A stretch of 30,285 bases of DNA. It comes from Candidatus Segatella albertsiae (GTDB taxonomy: Bacteria; Bacteroidota; Bacteroidia; Bacteroidales; Bacteroidaceae). The stretch covers positions 15,455 through 45,739 of the forward strand of contig DKCU01000111.1 of the NCBI GenBank assembly GCA_002451555.1. The letters are read 5' to 3'. The notes under the pieces were generated by a model. The model saw only the letters and a list, made by a program, of their open reading frames with translations. It did no database searches and had not been told where the DNA came from. Positions 1-9,236 of this stretch are shown here, piece by piece. The translations under genes and the position numbers were made by a program. The first letter of the stretch is position 1, and each line of letters starts with the position of its first letter.

Positions 1-89
1 TTAGGTAAAATATCACCCTTTTTTTATAAAGAAATTGATTCAAAGTACATGGATGCAATTTAGTTCCTCTCTATTGGAAATATGAGACT

Positions 90-1091
90 TTATTCCAAAA
101 TAACTTCATCGTTCTTTATCTCATACTTCAAGTCAGGAATCAGATTTTTCACGATAGCCATAGCTCCAGCAAGACTTTCGCCACGATAGAAGTGAACAGT
201 AATCTTTGTGTTTTGGTAACGTGGTGAACGGAAAGAGAACTTAACGCCATATACCTTGCTCATGATGTTAGTAGCTTCTACCATAGTCACATCATTGAGA
301 TCTATTTGCTTGTTCTTCCAACTCATGCCATCATTACTTTTTGAAACTTGATGGAGAGTGATAGTCTTGTTCTTTATATTATATACTAACTGGTCATTAG
401 GATTCATGCTATAAATTTTGTCTTCACCTACTATTTGTAATTTTATCTTGCCTGTCTTGAGAGTGGTGGAGACTTCCTTGTCAGTTGTGTAAGAAGATAC
501 AGCAAAAGATGTTCCTAAGTCGGTAATTTCAAAATAAGGGGTGCTTACATGGAATGGTTGTTTGTCATTGTGCTTGATGTCAAAGAAAGCTTCACCTGTA
601 AGGAACACTTTGCGCTCTTTGTCGTTGAATGAAGACGGGTAGAGAAGCACAGAACTCTGACTGAGTTTTACTTTTGTACCATCTTGCAAAGCGATAACTT
701 TGTCCTCATCACAGTTTGTATGTTCTTGAATCATAACTACCGCTTGTGAAGCTTCTAGCTGATTGTCCATCTGCACATATATTTTGGCAAATGCAATTAG
801 CATGAGCAAGGGTACAACCACAGCTGCTACCCTTGCCCAAGTAAATATGTACAATCTCTTGCTTGGTATTGGTTGCTGACAATCAGCCTTACGGAATCGA
901 GCGTATGCTGCAGAAAGTTCCTCTTCGTCCATATAAGCAGCATCAACCTTGTTCCATAAATCCCGAAAGGCAGCGTTTGCTTCCTTGTCATTCTCCAAAT
1001 TAGAAATCCTTTCCAGAACCCTCTCTTTTATGCCTTCCGACACCTCATGTCCTGAATAAAAATCAATGATATCCTTAATCTTTGTTGCCAT
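90..1091 (-). CDS. FecR-family anti-sigma factor
   Basis: Inner-membrane anti-sigma factor that would hold the adjacent ECF sigma factor and receive the signal from the STN domain of the divergent SusC. At 333 residues it has the usual length. Seen: a cytoplasmic N-terminal part (about 1-80), one hydrophobic membrane segment (about 81-106), a periplasmic FecR domain (about 125-220, with the GEAFFDIKH and DLGTSFAV stretches typical of the family), and a C-terminal domain of the DUF4974 type (about 265-333). It starts 43 bases after the sigma gene ends, in the same direction, so the two are probably cotranscribed. The function follows from the family and the sigma/FecR/STN-SusC arrangement; the specific signal is not visible. 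Confidence 0.93.
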   Translation of the reverse strand: MATKIKDIIDFYSGHEVSEGIKERVLERISNLENDKEANAAFRDLWNKVDAAYMDEEELSAAYARFRKADCQQPIPSKRLYIFTWARVAAVVVPLLMLIAFAKIYVQMDNQLEASQAVVMIQEHTNCDEDKVIALQDGTKVKLSQSSVLLYPSSFNDKERKVFLTGEAFFDIKHNDKQPFHVSTPYFEITDLGTSFAVSSYTTDKEVSTTLKTGKIKLQIVGEDKIYSMNPNDQLVYNIKNKTITLHQVSKSNDGMSWKNKQIDLNDVTMVEATNIMSKVYGVKFSFRSPRYQNTKITVHFYRGESLAGAMAIVKNLIPDLKYEIKNDEVILE

Positions 1092-1133
1092 AATTTTATC
1101 TACTAATTTTCTTTAAGACATATTACAAAGACG

Positions 1134-1691
1134 TTACACCCAATGTAAATGTAGTAAAAACATCAAATATATGGCTTTTTTTATTTCTTTAAGAGCTAAG
1201 TTGAGATGATTTTCTACGGTTTTCTTTTGGATACCCAATCGTTGGGCGATTTCTTCGTTTTTAAGATGTTGCTCACGGCTCATGCGGTAGATGGTTTGTC
1301 GCTGTTGTGGCATATTTTCTACCACCATGTCGATGAGCAGTTGGGTATCCTTTGCCACCACATAGTCGTGTGGGGAAGAAACATCTGCGTATTGGTCGGG
1401 TAGGTTCTCTATGTCTATTGGCACTATATGCTTAGTAGATATATAGTTGATGACAGTATATTTTGCCAATATAAAGAGATAGGAGTCGAAATCCTTGATG
1501 TCGGCAAATTTCTCTCGCTTGCGCCATACTTTTTCGAATATCAACTGACACACATCATCTGTGTCGTCCTGTTTTTTCAAAAGCATGGCCACGAAGCGAT
1601 GCACCTTGGGGTAAAACCTTCGGAACATGGTGCCAAAGGCTTTTTGGTCGCCTTGTGACATCTGCAATATGACTTCTTTTTCTATTTCCAT
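1134..1691 (-). CDS. ECF RNA polymerase sigma factor (sigma-70 family)
   Basis: Alternative sigma factor of 185 residues. The region 2 core lies at about 15-85 (including DDVCQLIFEKVWRKRE, core-polymerase and -10 contacts). Region 4 lies at about 118-173 with a helix-turn-helix (NEEIAQRLGIQKKTVENHL). The start was set at the ATG at 1689-1691: the open frame continues upstream to 1808, but the extra residues are a hydrophobic non-family stretch, and the promoter candidate at 1718-1747 lies inside that extension. It is divergent from the STN-bearing SusC and followed by its FecR partner. The inferred role is to activate the SusC operon when ligand is sensed. Confidence 0.94.
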   Translation of the reverse strand: MEIEKEVILQMSQGDQKAFGTMFRRFYPKVHRFVAMLLKKQDDTDDVCQLIFEKVWRKREKFADIKDFDSYLFILAKYTVINYISTKHIVPIDIENLPDQYADVSSPHDYVVAKDTQLLIDMVVENMPQQRQTIYRMSREQHLKNEEIAQRLGIQKKTVENHLNLALKEIKKAIYLMFLLHLHWV

Positions 1692-1717
1692 TTTCTTAAT
1701 TACAAAGATAATAAATG

Positions 1718-1747
1718 CAAAGATAGCATAAATAAATGAATCTGCAA
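1718..1747 (-). promoter_or_regulatory. Housekeeping-type Bacteroidota promoter of the sigma/FecR operon
   Basis: On the minus strand, TTG (plus coordinates 1745-1747) is followed after 19 bases by TATCTTTG (1718-1725), matching the Bacteroidota -33 TTG and -7 TAnnTTTG consensus. It lies about 27 bases before the chosen start at 1691. A second TATCTTTG is present at 1703-1710 and could be an alternative -7 element. Confidence 0.65.
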
Positions 1748-1814
1748 GTTTTTTCGTATGAAATTTACATGAAAATAAAAAAATGAGAAAAACTTCATTT
1801 TTTTGCAAAAAAGT

Positions 1815-1845
1815 ATTGGGTGCAAAACGAAATGGCGGTGTCTTT
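1815..1845 (+). promoter_or_regulatory. Candidate ECF-sigma-dependent promoter of the first SusC operon
   Basis: ATTGGGTG (1815-1822) and GTCTTT (1840-1845) are separated by 17 bases. This spacing and the GTC core fit an ECF-type -35/-10 pair. The -10-like box lies about 44 bases before the SusC ATG at 1889. No TAnnTTTG box is apparent in this stretch. ATTGGGTG and GTCTTT also occur together on the minus strand between the sigma and FecR genes (1127-1144), but only 4 bases apart. Confidence 0.45.
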
Positions 1846-1888
1846 AATGCAGACTACGCAAGAATTTATTAACTTAAATAAATATAAT

Positions 1889-4800
1889 ATGAACTTAAAA
1901 CGAATTTCAGCGTCATGCTTTAGTTTGTTGTTGGTAGGGCAAATGACCTTATTGGCTCAAAATGTCAGCTTTAACTCAAACAAAGTAACGCTCAAGTCAG
2001 CTTTTGAGAAGATAGAGAAGGCTTCCAAGTATAAGGTTGCCTATAATTCCTCACAGCTAGATGCTAACCGTACAGTAACATTGACTAAGAAAAGTGATGA
2101 TATAATGGGGATGTTGTCACAGTTGCTCAAGGGTACGAATTGTACTTACGAGTTGGATGGCAACTATATCATCATTAAACCACAGCAGAAGGCTAAGTCA
2201 CAAGCTCGCGGCAAGAAAATTAAAGTACATGGTGTCGTTAAGGATGATATGGGCGAGCCTGTTATTGGTGCTACCGTGATGGAGAAAGGGTCTAATAACA
2301 ATGGCGTTGTGACCGATATGGATGGTAACTATACTATAGAGATACCTTCTGATGGTTTGTTGGCAGTGTCTTATATCGGTTGTAAAGACCAAGAAGTCAA
2401 GGTGAACGGTCGTGAGACTATTAACGTCAACTTGGCTGATGACAACAAGGTGCTTGATGAGGTTGTCGTAGTAGGTTATGGTGTGCAGAAGAAGCGTGAT
2501 GTTTCTACAGCCGTTTCTTCTGTGAAGGCTGAGGCTTTGGCAAATAATCCTTCTACCGATTTCCGTCAGGCATTGGCAGGTAAGATGCCTGGTGTTCAGG
2601 TAACTGTGCCAAGTGGTGACCCAGAGGGAAGTGTGAGCATCCGAGTTCGTGGTGTAAGTACTGTCAATGCAGGTAGCGATCCTCTCTATGTAGTGGATGG
2701 TGTGCCTATGGAGCGTGGCTTTGCCAACTTGAATACCAACGATATTGAATCTGTCGAGGTGTTGAAGGATGCTTCCGCTGCTGCTATCTATGGTAGCCGT
2801 GGTTCTAATGGTGTCGTTCTCGTAACTACCAAGAAGGGTACATCCGACAAGCTTTCTGTTTCATACGATGGCTATGTAGGTGTTCAGACTGTATCCAAGA
2901 AGTTGGATATGATGAATGCATACGAGTATGCAGAGTTTGTGAAGGATGCACATAATAATGCTTATCTTTCAGAAGTGCCTGGTGCTTCTGTGAATGATCC
3001 AAATAGTGTTCGCCCAAAAGGCTATCAGCAGATACCAACAGATTTGTATCCTTATTTGGAAGGTGTTCAAGGTTTGACAGATACAGATTGGCAGGATGCT
3101 ATTTTCCGCAACGCAATGACTACAGGGCATAATATTTCTGTATCAGGTAAGTCTAACAGCATCAATTATTTTGTCTCTGGTAACTACATGAAGAAAGATG
3201 GTATAATTATTGGCTCTGATTTTGAAAAGTATGGCGGACGTTTGAATCTGTCGGGTCAGCACAAGCGTCTGAAGTTTGGTGTCAATTTTGCTCCTTCTTA
3301 TTCTACTTCAAATACAGTGGACGCATCTGGTGCAGGTGGCATCGTCCAGTCTGCCTTAATGATGCCTCCTACATTCCCTGTGTATAATGCAGATGGTTCT
3401 TATAATTTTCAGGGAAATGGCTATTGGCGTATAGGTACGGATTACCAGCACAATGAGGTGATGAACCCTGTGGCAATGGCAAGACTTCAGTCGAATGTTA
3501 CTGATCGTATGTCTATTACTGGTAAGGTGTATGCAGAGTTGGAATTGATGAAGGGCTTGTCTTATAAGTTATCTTTAGGTGGAGACTATTATGGGGCTCA
3601 CAATGATAAGTATCGTCAGTCAACATTGCCATTGAAGGGAAAGGATTACTATGATTCTCCTTCAAATCCAGAGGGTTATAGCTCTTCAAGTTTCTACTTT
3701 AATTGGTTGGTTGAAAACCAGTTGACTTATACGACAACGATTAATAAGAAACACAATATTACGGCGATTCTGGTTCAATCAGCGCAGAAAGAAACAAAGA
3801 AAACAGACAATGTGACTGCTACGGATTACCCAAATGACTATATACAAACCGTCAATGGAGGAACTGTGACAAAGGGTGGCTCTGACAAGACTCAGTGGTC
3901 TATTGCATCTTATTTGGCTCGTGTTCAGTATAATTATGAGGGAAGATATATGCTTTCTGCTGCTATTCGTACAGATGGCTCTTCACGTTTCGGCAAGAAT
4001 AACCGTTGGGGATATTTCCCATCAGCATCGGCAGCATGGCGTATTAGCGACGAGCAGTTCTTCAAGAATGTAAAGGCACTCTCTTTCATTAATGATATGA
4101 AGATACGTGCCAGCTATGGTGTGACGGGTAACTTTGAGATTGGAAATTATGAGCATCTTGCTACGATGTCCAATGATAACTATATCTTGGGCAACAATGG
4201 CGGTTCTTTGGTTTATGGTTACAAACCAGATAATATTAAGCGTGATGACTTGAGTTGGGAGAAAAACCAGATGGTTAATGCTGGTATTGACTTGCAGATG
4301 TTTGATGGTTATCTTGGTTTCTCTGTAGATTACTACAATACCAACACCTCTAATATGCTGCTCTATGTGCCAGTTCCTCTCTTGACAGGCTATAGTACTT
4401 CTCTTCAGAATATTGGTAAGGTAAACAACCGTGGTTGGGAAATTGCCTTGACTTCACAGCATACTTTTGCGAATGGATTCGGCTATTCATTCAATGCGAA
4501 CTATGCGAAAAATACCAATGAGGTGAAAGCACTTGGTCCAGGTAATGCTTCCATCATTTCATCTGGAAGCGTGGCTCATGCTTATTACATTACTGAGGTG
4601 GGAAAACCTATCGGCAGTTATTATCTCTTGGTACAGGATGGCGTCTTTGAAACTGAAGAGGACTTGAAGAAATACCCTCACTTTGATAATACTAAGGTGG
4701 GCGACTTTAGATTTGTTGATGTCGATGGTGACGGAAAACTTGATTTGGACAAAGACCGTGCAGTTTGTGGTAACTATATGCCTAAGTTTACTTACGGTTT

Positions 4801-5287
4801 CGGAGGTAAGTTGTGGTACGCTGGCTTTGACATGGACTTCAACTTCCAAGGTGTATATGGTAACAAGATTTTGAACCTGAATAAACGTTATATAGACAAC
4901 ATGGAGGGCAACGTAAATGGAACCAAGATTGCACTTGACCGTTGGAAGAGCGAGACGAATCCAGGAAGTGGTTTGGTAAACAAGGCAAATCGCAAGCAGA
5001 CTGGTTACAATGGTCGCACTTCAACATGGCATTTGGAGAGCGGTTCTTATCTCCGTTTACAGAATCTTTCATTGGGTTATACTTTGCCAAAGTCATTTAC
5101 TCAGAAGTTCAAGGTAGAGAAGTTGAGAGTATATGTTTCAGGTCAGAACCTCTTCACTATAACCAATTATAGTGGTTACAATCCAGAGGTAAATGCTCGT
5201 CCTTCCAAGAACCTGACACCAGGTGAGGACTATGGTACATATCCTTTGGCAAGAACATATATGTTTGGTTTGAATCTCACATTATAA
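1889..5287 (+). CDS. SusC/RagA-family TonB-dependent transporter with STN signalling domain
   Basis: Outer-membrane barrel that imports a substrate delivered by its SusD partner, powered by TonB. The 1132 residues from the ATG at 1889 comprise a signal peptide (1-23, ending LLAQ), an STN domain (about 25-100) that would contact the FecR protein, a carboxypeptidase-regulatory-like beta domain (about 111-182), a TonB box region (DEVVVVGYG, about 190-198), then plug and barrel to a C-terminal aromatic-rich strand. An upstream in-frame start at 1820 would add 23 residues before the signal peptide and overlap the candidate ECF promoter, so 1889 is preferred. SusD begins 12 bases downstream. The STN domain plus the divergent sigma/FecR pair indicates ligand-triggered autoregulation. 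Confidence 0.95.
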   Translation: MNLKRISASCFSLLLVGQMTLLAQNVSFNSNKVTLKSAFEKIEKASKYKVAYNSSQLDANRTVTLTKKSDDIMGMLSQLLKGTNCTYELDGNYIIIKPQQKAKSQARGKKIKVHGVVKDDMGEPVIGATVMEKGSNNNGVVTDMDGNYTIEIPSDGLLAVSYIGCKDQEVKVNGRETINVNLADDNKVLDEVVVVGYGVQKKRDVSTAVSSVKAEALANNPSTDFRQALAGKMPGVQVTVPSGDPEGSVSIRVRGVSTVNAGSDPLYVVDGVPMERGFANLNTNDIESVEVLKDASAAAIYGSRGSNGVVLVTTKKGTSDKLSVSYDGYVGVQTVSKKLDMMNAYEYAEFVKDAHNNAYLSEVPGASVNDPNSVRPKGYQQIPTDLYPYLEGVQGLTDTDWQDAIFRNAMTTGHNISVSGKSNSINYFVSGNYMKKDGIIIGSDFEKYGGRLNLSGQHKRLKFGVNFAPSYSTSNTVDASGAGGIVQSALMMPPTFPVYNADGSYNFQGNGYWRIGTDYQHNEVMNPVAMARLQSNVTDRMSITGKVYAELELMKGLSYKLSLGGDYYGAHNDKYRQSTLPLKGKDYYDSPSNPEGYSSSSFYFNWLVENQLTYTTTINKKHNITAILVQSAQKETKKTDNVTATDYPNDYIQTVNGGTVTKGGSDKTQWSIASYLARVQYNYEGRYMLSAAIRTDGSSRFGKNNRWGYFPSASAAWRISDEQFFKNVKALSFINDMKIRASYGVTGNFEIGNYEHLATMSNDNYILGNNGGSLVYGYKPDNIKRDDLSWEKNQMVNAGIDLQMFDGYLGFSVDYYNTNTSNMLLYVPVPLLTGYSTSLQNIGKVNNRGWEIALTSQHTFANGFGYSFNANYAKNTNEVKALGPGNASIISSGSVAHAYYITEVGKPIGSYYLLVQDGVFETEEDLKKYPHFDNTKVGDFRFVDVDGDGKLDLDKDRAVCGNYMPKFTYGFGGKLWYAGFDMDFNFQGVYGNKILNLNKRYIDNMEGNVNGTKIALDRWKSETNPGSGLVNKANRKQTGYNGRTSTWHLESGSYLRLQNLSLGYTLPKSFTQKFKVEKLRVYVSGQNLFTITNYSGYNPEVNARPSKNLTPGEDYGTYPLARTYMFGLNLTL

Positions 5288-5299
5288 AGAATTTACAAC

Positions 5300-6697
5300 A
5301 TGAAAAAAATAATAGTTTTAGCATCGTTGGCAAGTTTGCTGATGACTTCTTGTGGAGATAGCTTCTTTGACTTGGAGCCAGCGAGTAGCGTGACCATAGA
5401 CAAGGTATATAAGACAGCAAGTGATTACAATGTAGCAGTAATTGGCTGTTACTCAAAGTTGCAGTCACAGGTGAACTTCTATACAGAGTGCTGCGAGTAT
5501 CGTAGCGATAACCTTACGTTAAGTGCGCCAACATCCGGAACTCAGGATCGTTATGATATCGATCATTTTGTAGAGAAGCCATCCAATGGCATCCTCAGTT
5601 CTTATTGGGCGAACTTCAACAATAATGTATATCGTTGCAATCTTTTGCTTGATCAGATTGATAATGCCAATATTGCAGACAATTTGAAGAAGCAATATAA
5701 GGGAGAAGCGATGTTTATCAGAGCCTTGAATTACTTCAATATGTATCGTATCTGGGGCGGCGTTCCTGCTACTAAGCATGTGGTTAGTGCTGCGGAAGCT
5801 TTGAAGATTGCAAGATATTCTGATGAGCAGATGTTTGACTTGATAGCTGGGGATTTGAAGGAAATTGTTGATAACGGCTATCTTCCAGAGACATACTCTT
5901 CAGCTGATATGGGTAGAGCAACTGATGGCGCTGCCAAGGCTTTGTTGGGTAAGGTATATTTGACATTCCATAAGTGGACGGAGGCAAGAGTCGTTCTTTC
6001 TCAATTAATAGGCAAATATCAATTGGTAAGTCCTATCGCCCAAGTCTTCAGTGTGGATAATAAGGATAACAATGAAATCATCTTTGCGGTCCATTTCAAT
6101 AAAGAAGTAGAGGGTGAGGGACATAGCTATTGGTACAATATCACTAACGCGTCAGATGAAACCAACCAGTCAAGTTCTCTTATCAATACATATCCTACAG
6201 ATGATACTCGTAAGAACTTGATTACATATGTCAAGGCAGCAAACAACGTATATCTGATGAATAAGTTCTATGATACCAAGAGTACAACCTTTAATGTTGT
6301 TGGCAATGACCAGATATTACTTCGTTATGCAGATGTTCTCTTGATGTACGCTGAGGCTCTCAATGAAATTGGATATGATGCTTCGGAAGGTTCTCTCGCA
6401 TTGAAGTATTTGAATGCGGTAAGAGAAAGGGCTGGCATTTCTGATTTGACAGCAAAGCAATTGAATTCACAGGAGAAATTCCGTAAGGGAATATTGGTTG
6501 AACGCCAAAGGGAATTCCCTTATGAAGGCCAGCGTTGGTTTGATTTGGTTAGAATGGGATTCGCACAGAGTATAATGGCGGAGAATGGTATCGAAATCAA
6601 GGATTATCAGTTACTGTTCCCGATTCCTCAGCAAGAAATTGAAAAGGTTGGTGATACTTCTATCCTTTGGCAGAATCCTGGTTATGACAATAATTAA
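5300..6697 (+). CDS. SusD/RagB-family substrate-binding lipoprotein
   Basis: Surface lipoprotein lid that binds substrate and caps the SusC barrel. It has 465 residues; the signal peptide ends at a lipobox with Cys18 (MTSC) followed by G-D. The TPR-type helical body includes GEAMFIRALNYFNMYRIWGG, and there are family-typical C-terminal stretches (RQREFPYEGQRWFDLVRMG, then LFPIPQQEIEKV near the end). It lies directly between SusC and the propeller lipoprotein in the same operon. The substrate cannot be read from the SusD sequence; downstream phosphodiesterases suggest a glycerophosphoryl compound. Confidence 0.95.
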   Translation: MKKIIVLASLASLLMTSCGDSFFDLEPASSVTIDKVYKTASDYNVAVIGCYSKLQSQVNFYTECCEYRSDNLTLSAPTSGTQDRYDIDHFVEKPSNGILSSYWANFNNNVYRCNLLLDQIDNANIADNLKKQYKGEAMFIRALNYFNMYRIWGGVPATKHVVSAAEALKIARYSDEQMFDLIAGDLKEIVDNGYLPETYSSADMGRATDGAAKALLGKVYLTFHKWTEARVVLSQLIGKYQLVSPIAQVFSVDNKDNNEIIFAVHFNKEVEGEGHSYWYNITNASDETNQSSSLINTYPTDDTRKNLITYVKAANNVYLMNKFYDTKSTTFNVVGNDQILLRYADVLLMYAEALNEIGYDASEGSLALKYLNAVRERAGISDLTAKQLNSQEKFRKGILVERQREFPYEGQRWFDLVRMGFAQSIMAENGIEIKDYQLLFPIPQQEIEKVGDTSILWQNPGYDNN

Positions 6698-6711
6698 TAA
6701 ATAGGTATATA

Positions 6712-8172
6712 ATGAAAAAGTTTATATATTTGCTGTCTTTGATGACAGTATTCGTTCTTGGTTCTTGCAGCGATGACCTTCCAAAGGCAAGCTGGGATAT
6801 TTGCCAAGTAGGTAGTTTTACGGCTACTGCACAAAATGAAGGTGCTTTGTTGGAATGGACTCCAATGGAGGAAGCTAACCCAACAGGATATATAGTAACT
6901 TGGACTCCAGAGTCTTCTGAATATACAGGTGGAGCAGTCCAGGTTGATGGTAACGTAAATTCATATACAGTAGAGGGCTTGGTAAATAAGGTGACTTATA
7001 CCTTTACAATTCAAGCAATCTATGGTGATAAGCGTTCTATGTCTTTTACTACTAAGGCACGACCTGTGTCTGATACCGAGCCATATAAAGTTTGGGCAGC
7101 AGATTTGCCTAATAGTGGTATGGTAAAGACATCTAATGCGATTTTCTCTGTGGATGGAAATACTATCTATTTGCCATCAGCAGGAGCAACTGGTGACATA
7201 ACTGCTTTTGATGCCTTGACTGGTACTGTCAAGTGGACAGCCTCAATTCCAAAGACAACTTATGGAGGAGGTGTAGCTGTTGGCGCTGATGGTGTTTTGT
7301 ATCAGGGAGCACGAAATGCCAATCTTTATGCTATCAATAGTGATGGAACGCAGAAATGGGTATATGCAACAGGTGCATCTGGTAAGAACTTAGATTGTTT
7401 CCCTGCTGTTACCTCTGATGGAAAGACTGTTTATATTCTTGATGGTGACAATGTTCTTCATTCCATCAATACTTCGACAGGTGTTAAGAATTGGACGGTA
7501 AAGTTGACTGGTACAAAAAATAAGGCTGGTGCTGTTGCTATTGGCAAAAATGGTAATGTATTTGTAGGTACACGTACTAATGTATATGCTTTTACTGCTG
7601 ATGGCACCCAATTATGGAAAGTTGCAGGTGCAGTAACAGAAATTGGCTCTTTCGCTTTGGATGGAGAAACTATTTATGCTGCACAGGTTGGTGGTGCTGG
7701 CTTGTTGGCTTTGAACACTACTGATGGATCGACGAAGTGGAATTTTGAGGCTAATGGGGATGCGTACGCTCCTATTGTGGATAAAATTGGAAACGTTTAT
7801 TTTGTAGATAAGGGAGGCAAATCTCTCTATGCAGTAAGTAAGGATGGACAATTAAAATGGAAATTTGCTTCTGAATCAGCTCCAACATATTGCTTCCCTG
7901 TATTGGATGATAAGGGCAACATCTACTTTGGTAATGGTACAGGTCGCATTTATGCCATTGATAGTTCAAATGGTGAGGAACTTTGGCACATGGATTCTGA
8001 AGGAACAGATAATAATGCAAAGATTATGTCTGGTATGACCATTGGTGATAATCAGATGCTTTATGTATCTTATATCGGTGGTAATGTTGCAGCGATTAAG
8101 ATTTTTGCTGGTCCAGAAAAGTCAACTTGGAGCTGCCGAGGTGGAAACATTCATGGTACTAACCAATATTAA
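6712..8172 (+). CDS. Surface lipoprotein: FN3-like domain plus PQQ-type beta-propeller
   Basis: Lipoprotein of 486 residues; the lipobox LGSC has Cys19 followed by S-D-D, an acidic pattern associated with surface export in Bacteroidota. Residues about 30-118 look like a fibronectin type III beta-sandwich (LLEWTPMEEANPTGYIVTW). Residues about 125-486 form a PQQ/BamB-like beta-propeller with at least seven blades, each with a Gly-x-x-x-Trp signature (GTVKW, GTQKW, GVKNW, GTQLW, GSTKW, GQLKW, GEELW). It takes the place that SusE/F-type surface binding proteins take in other SusCD operons, 14 bases after SusD. I infer a substrate-binding or docking role; a catalytic role is not supported because no active-site motif was recognised. 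Confidence 0.8.
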   Translation: MKKFIYLLSLMTVFVLGSCSDDLPKASWDICQVGSFTATAQNEGALLEWTPMEEANPTGYIVTWTPESSEYTGGAVQVDGNVNSYTVEGLVNKVTYTFTIQAIYGDKRSMSFTTKARPVSDTEPYKVWAADLPNSGMVKTSNAIFSVDGNTIYLPSAGATGDITAFDALTGTVKWTASIPKTTYGGGVAVGADGVLYQGARNANLYAINSDGTQKWVYATGASGKNLDCFPAVTSDGKTVYILDGDNVLHSINTSTGVKNWTVKLTGTKNKAGAVAIGKNGNVFVGTRTNVYAFTADGTQLWKVAGAVTEIGSFALDGETIYAAQVGGAGLLALNTTDGSTKWNFEANGDAYAPIVDKIGNVYFVDKGGKSLYAVSKDGQLKWKFASESAPTYCFPVLDDKGNIYFGNGTGRIYAIDSSNGEELWHMDSEGTDNNAKIMSGMTIGDNQMLYVSYIGGNVAAIKIFAGPEKSTWSCRGGNIHGTNQY

Positions 8173-8184
8173 TATTAGAATCAA

Positions 8185-9234
8185 ATGAAAAAAATATATT
8201 TATTCATCGCTTTATTCTCTTTTGTCTTGCTTTCTTGTGGCAATGACGAAGACGGAATGACATATGCTCAACCTATCGAGGTAGGTGAGACAACTCAGAT
8301 GAAAGCTGCTAAGGAGGTTGCCGAGGAGTTGTGGGCAACCACTCCTTTGCAACAGCAGCCTCTTGATGAGGCAAGAACGTCAGCCTTTGAAAAAATCCAG
8401 AAATTGGCGGACGATTGTTCTTCTGATTTCTTTGAGAGTTATATAGCCGCTTTAGACCAGTCGGCAGAAATTCGTGAAAAGTATGACCCAATGTTGGCTC
8501 TCTATCGTATGTCTTTCGACCATGTAATGAATGTCATTAAGACAACGACAGTGGAGAATGGTACAACATGTATTTGGCAACTTTATAACATGGGGTATAT
8601 CGTAAAGACTCCAACTACATGCTTTGGTATTGATATTAATCATCGTTGGGCTGAGAAGTTGGAACCTTATTTGGATTTTCTTTGTATTACGCATAATCAC
8701 AAAGACCATTATAATACTGCACTTATCAATGCTATGTTGAATGCAGGAAAACCCGTGTATTCCAACTTTGTGAAAGGTGGTTATACTTCCAAAGTCAATA
8801 CTGACTATCAATATAATAATGTGAAGATTCATGTATCTATCACTGATCACAATAATTCTGGTTTATCAAACTTTGTTTCTGTGTTTACCTTTGAGTGTGG
8901 TGATGATAGTGGTAACTTTACTTTGTTGCATACTGGTGACTCTAACTTTAAGCCAACGCAATATACCAATATTCTTCCACATGTCAATGTGTTGATTCCT
9001 CGTTATGCACCAAATGCACTTACCGAGAATAATATCATTGGAACTGGTGAGGGACAGACCACTCCTGATTATGTGTTGCTCTCACATATTTTGGAACTTT
9101 CCCATGTTAGTGAGGAGGAGTCAAGATGGAGTCTGAAGTCAGCTTTGGAAAGAGCGTCAAAATTGAACTGTGCTAATTCTTTTGTTCCTTTTTGGGGTGA
9201 GAAGTTAGTATGGAAAGATGGTAAATTGAACTAA
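8185..9234 (+). CDS. Metallo-beta-lactamase-fold hydrolase, lipoprotein
   Basis: Lipoprotein of 349 residues with Cys18 (LLSC) followed by GNDEDG, an acidic, surface-type tail. A metal-binding set of the metallo-beta-lactamase fold is visible: HNHKDH at 170-175 (His170, His172, Asp174, His175), His222, Asp252 in HTGDSN, and His301 in the last part. About 120 residues precede the first motif, so there is an extra N-terminal helical part. In this fold, relatives include phosphodiesterases such as NAPE-PLD and UlaG-like lactonases. Given GDPDs start 2 bases after its stop, a phosphodiesterase or lipid head-group-releasing activity is a reasonable inference but not shown by sequence. Confidence 0.8.
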   Translation: MKKIYLFIALFSFVLLSCGNDEDGMTYAQPIEVGETTQMKAAKEVAEELWATTPLQQQPLDEARTSAFEKIQKLADDCSSDFFESYIAALDQSAEIREKYDPMLALYRMSFDHVMNVIKTTTVENGTTCIWQLYNMGYIVKTPTTCFGIDINHRWAEKLEPYLDFLCITHNHKDHYNTALINAMLNAGKPVYSNFVKGGYTSKVNTDYQYNNVKIHVSITDHNNSGLSNFVSVFTFECGDDSGNFTLLHTGDSNFKPTQYTNILPHVNVLIPRYAPNALTENNIIGTGEGQTTPDYVLLSHILELSHVSEEESRWSLKSALERASKLNCANSFVPFWGEKLVWKDGKLN

Positions 9235-9236
9235 TT

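Noticed and set aside
1..89. Terminator or gene fragment downstream of FecR
   Set aside because: No convincing stem-loop with a T run and no open frame with recognisable sequence was seen in this stretch.
1692..1808. N-terminal extension of the sigma factor to an upstream ATG
   Set aside because: The extra residues are hydrophobic and not part of the family, and the extension would overlap the promoter candidate at 1718-1747.
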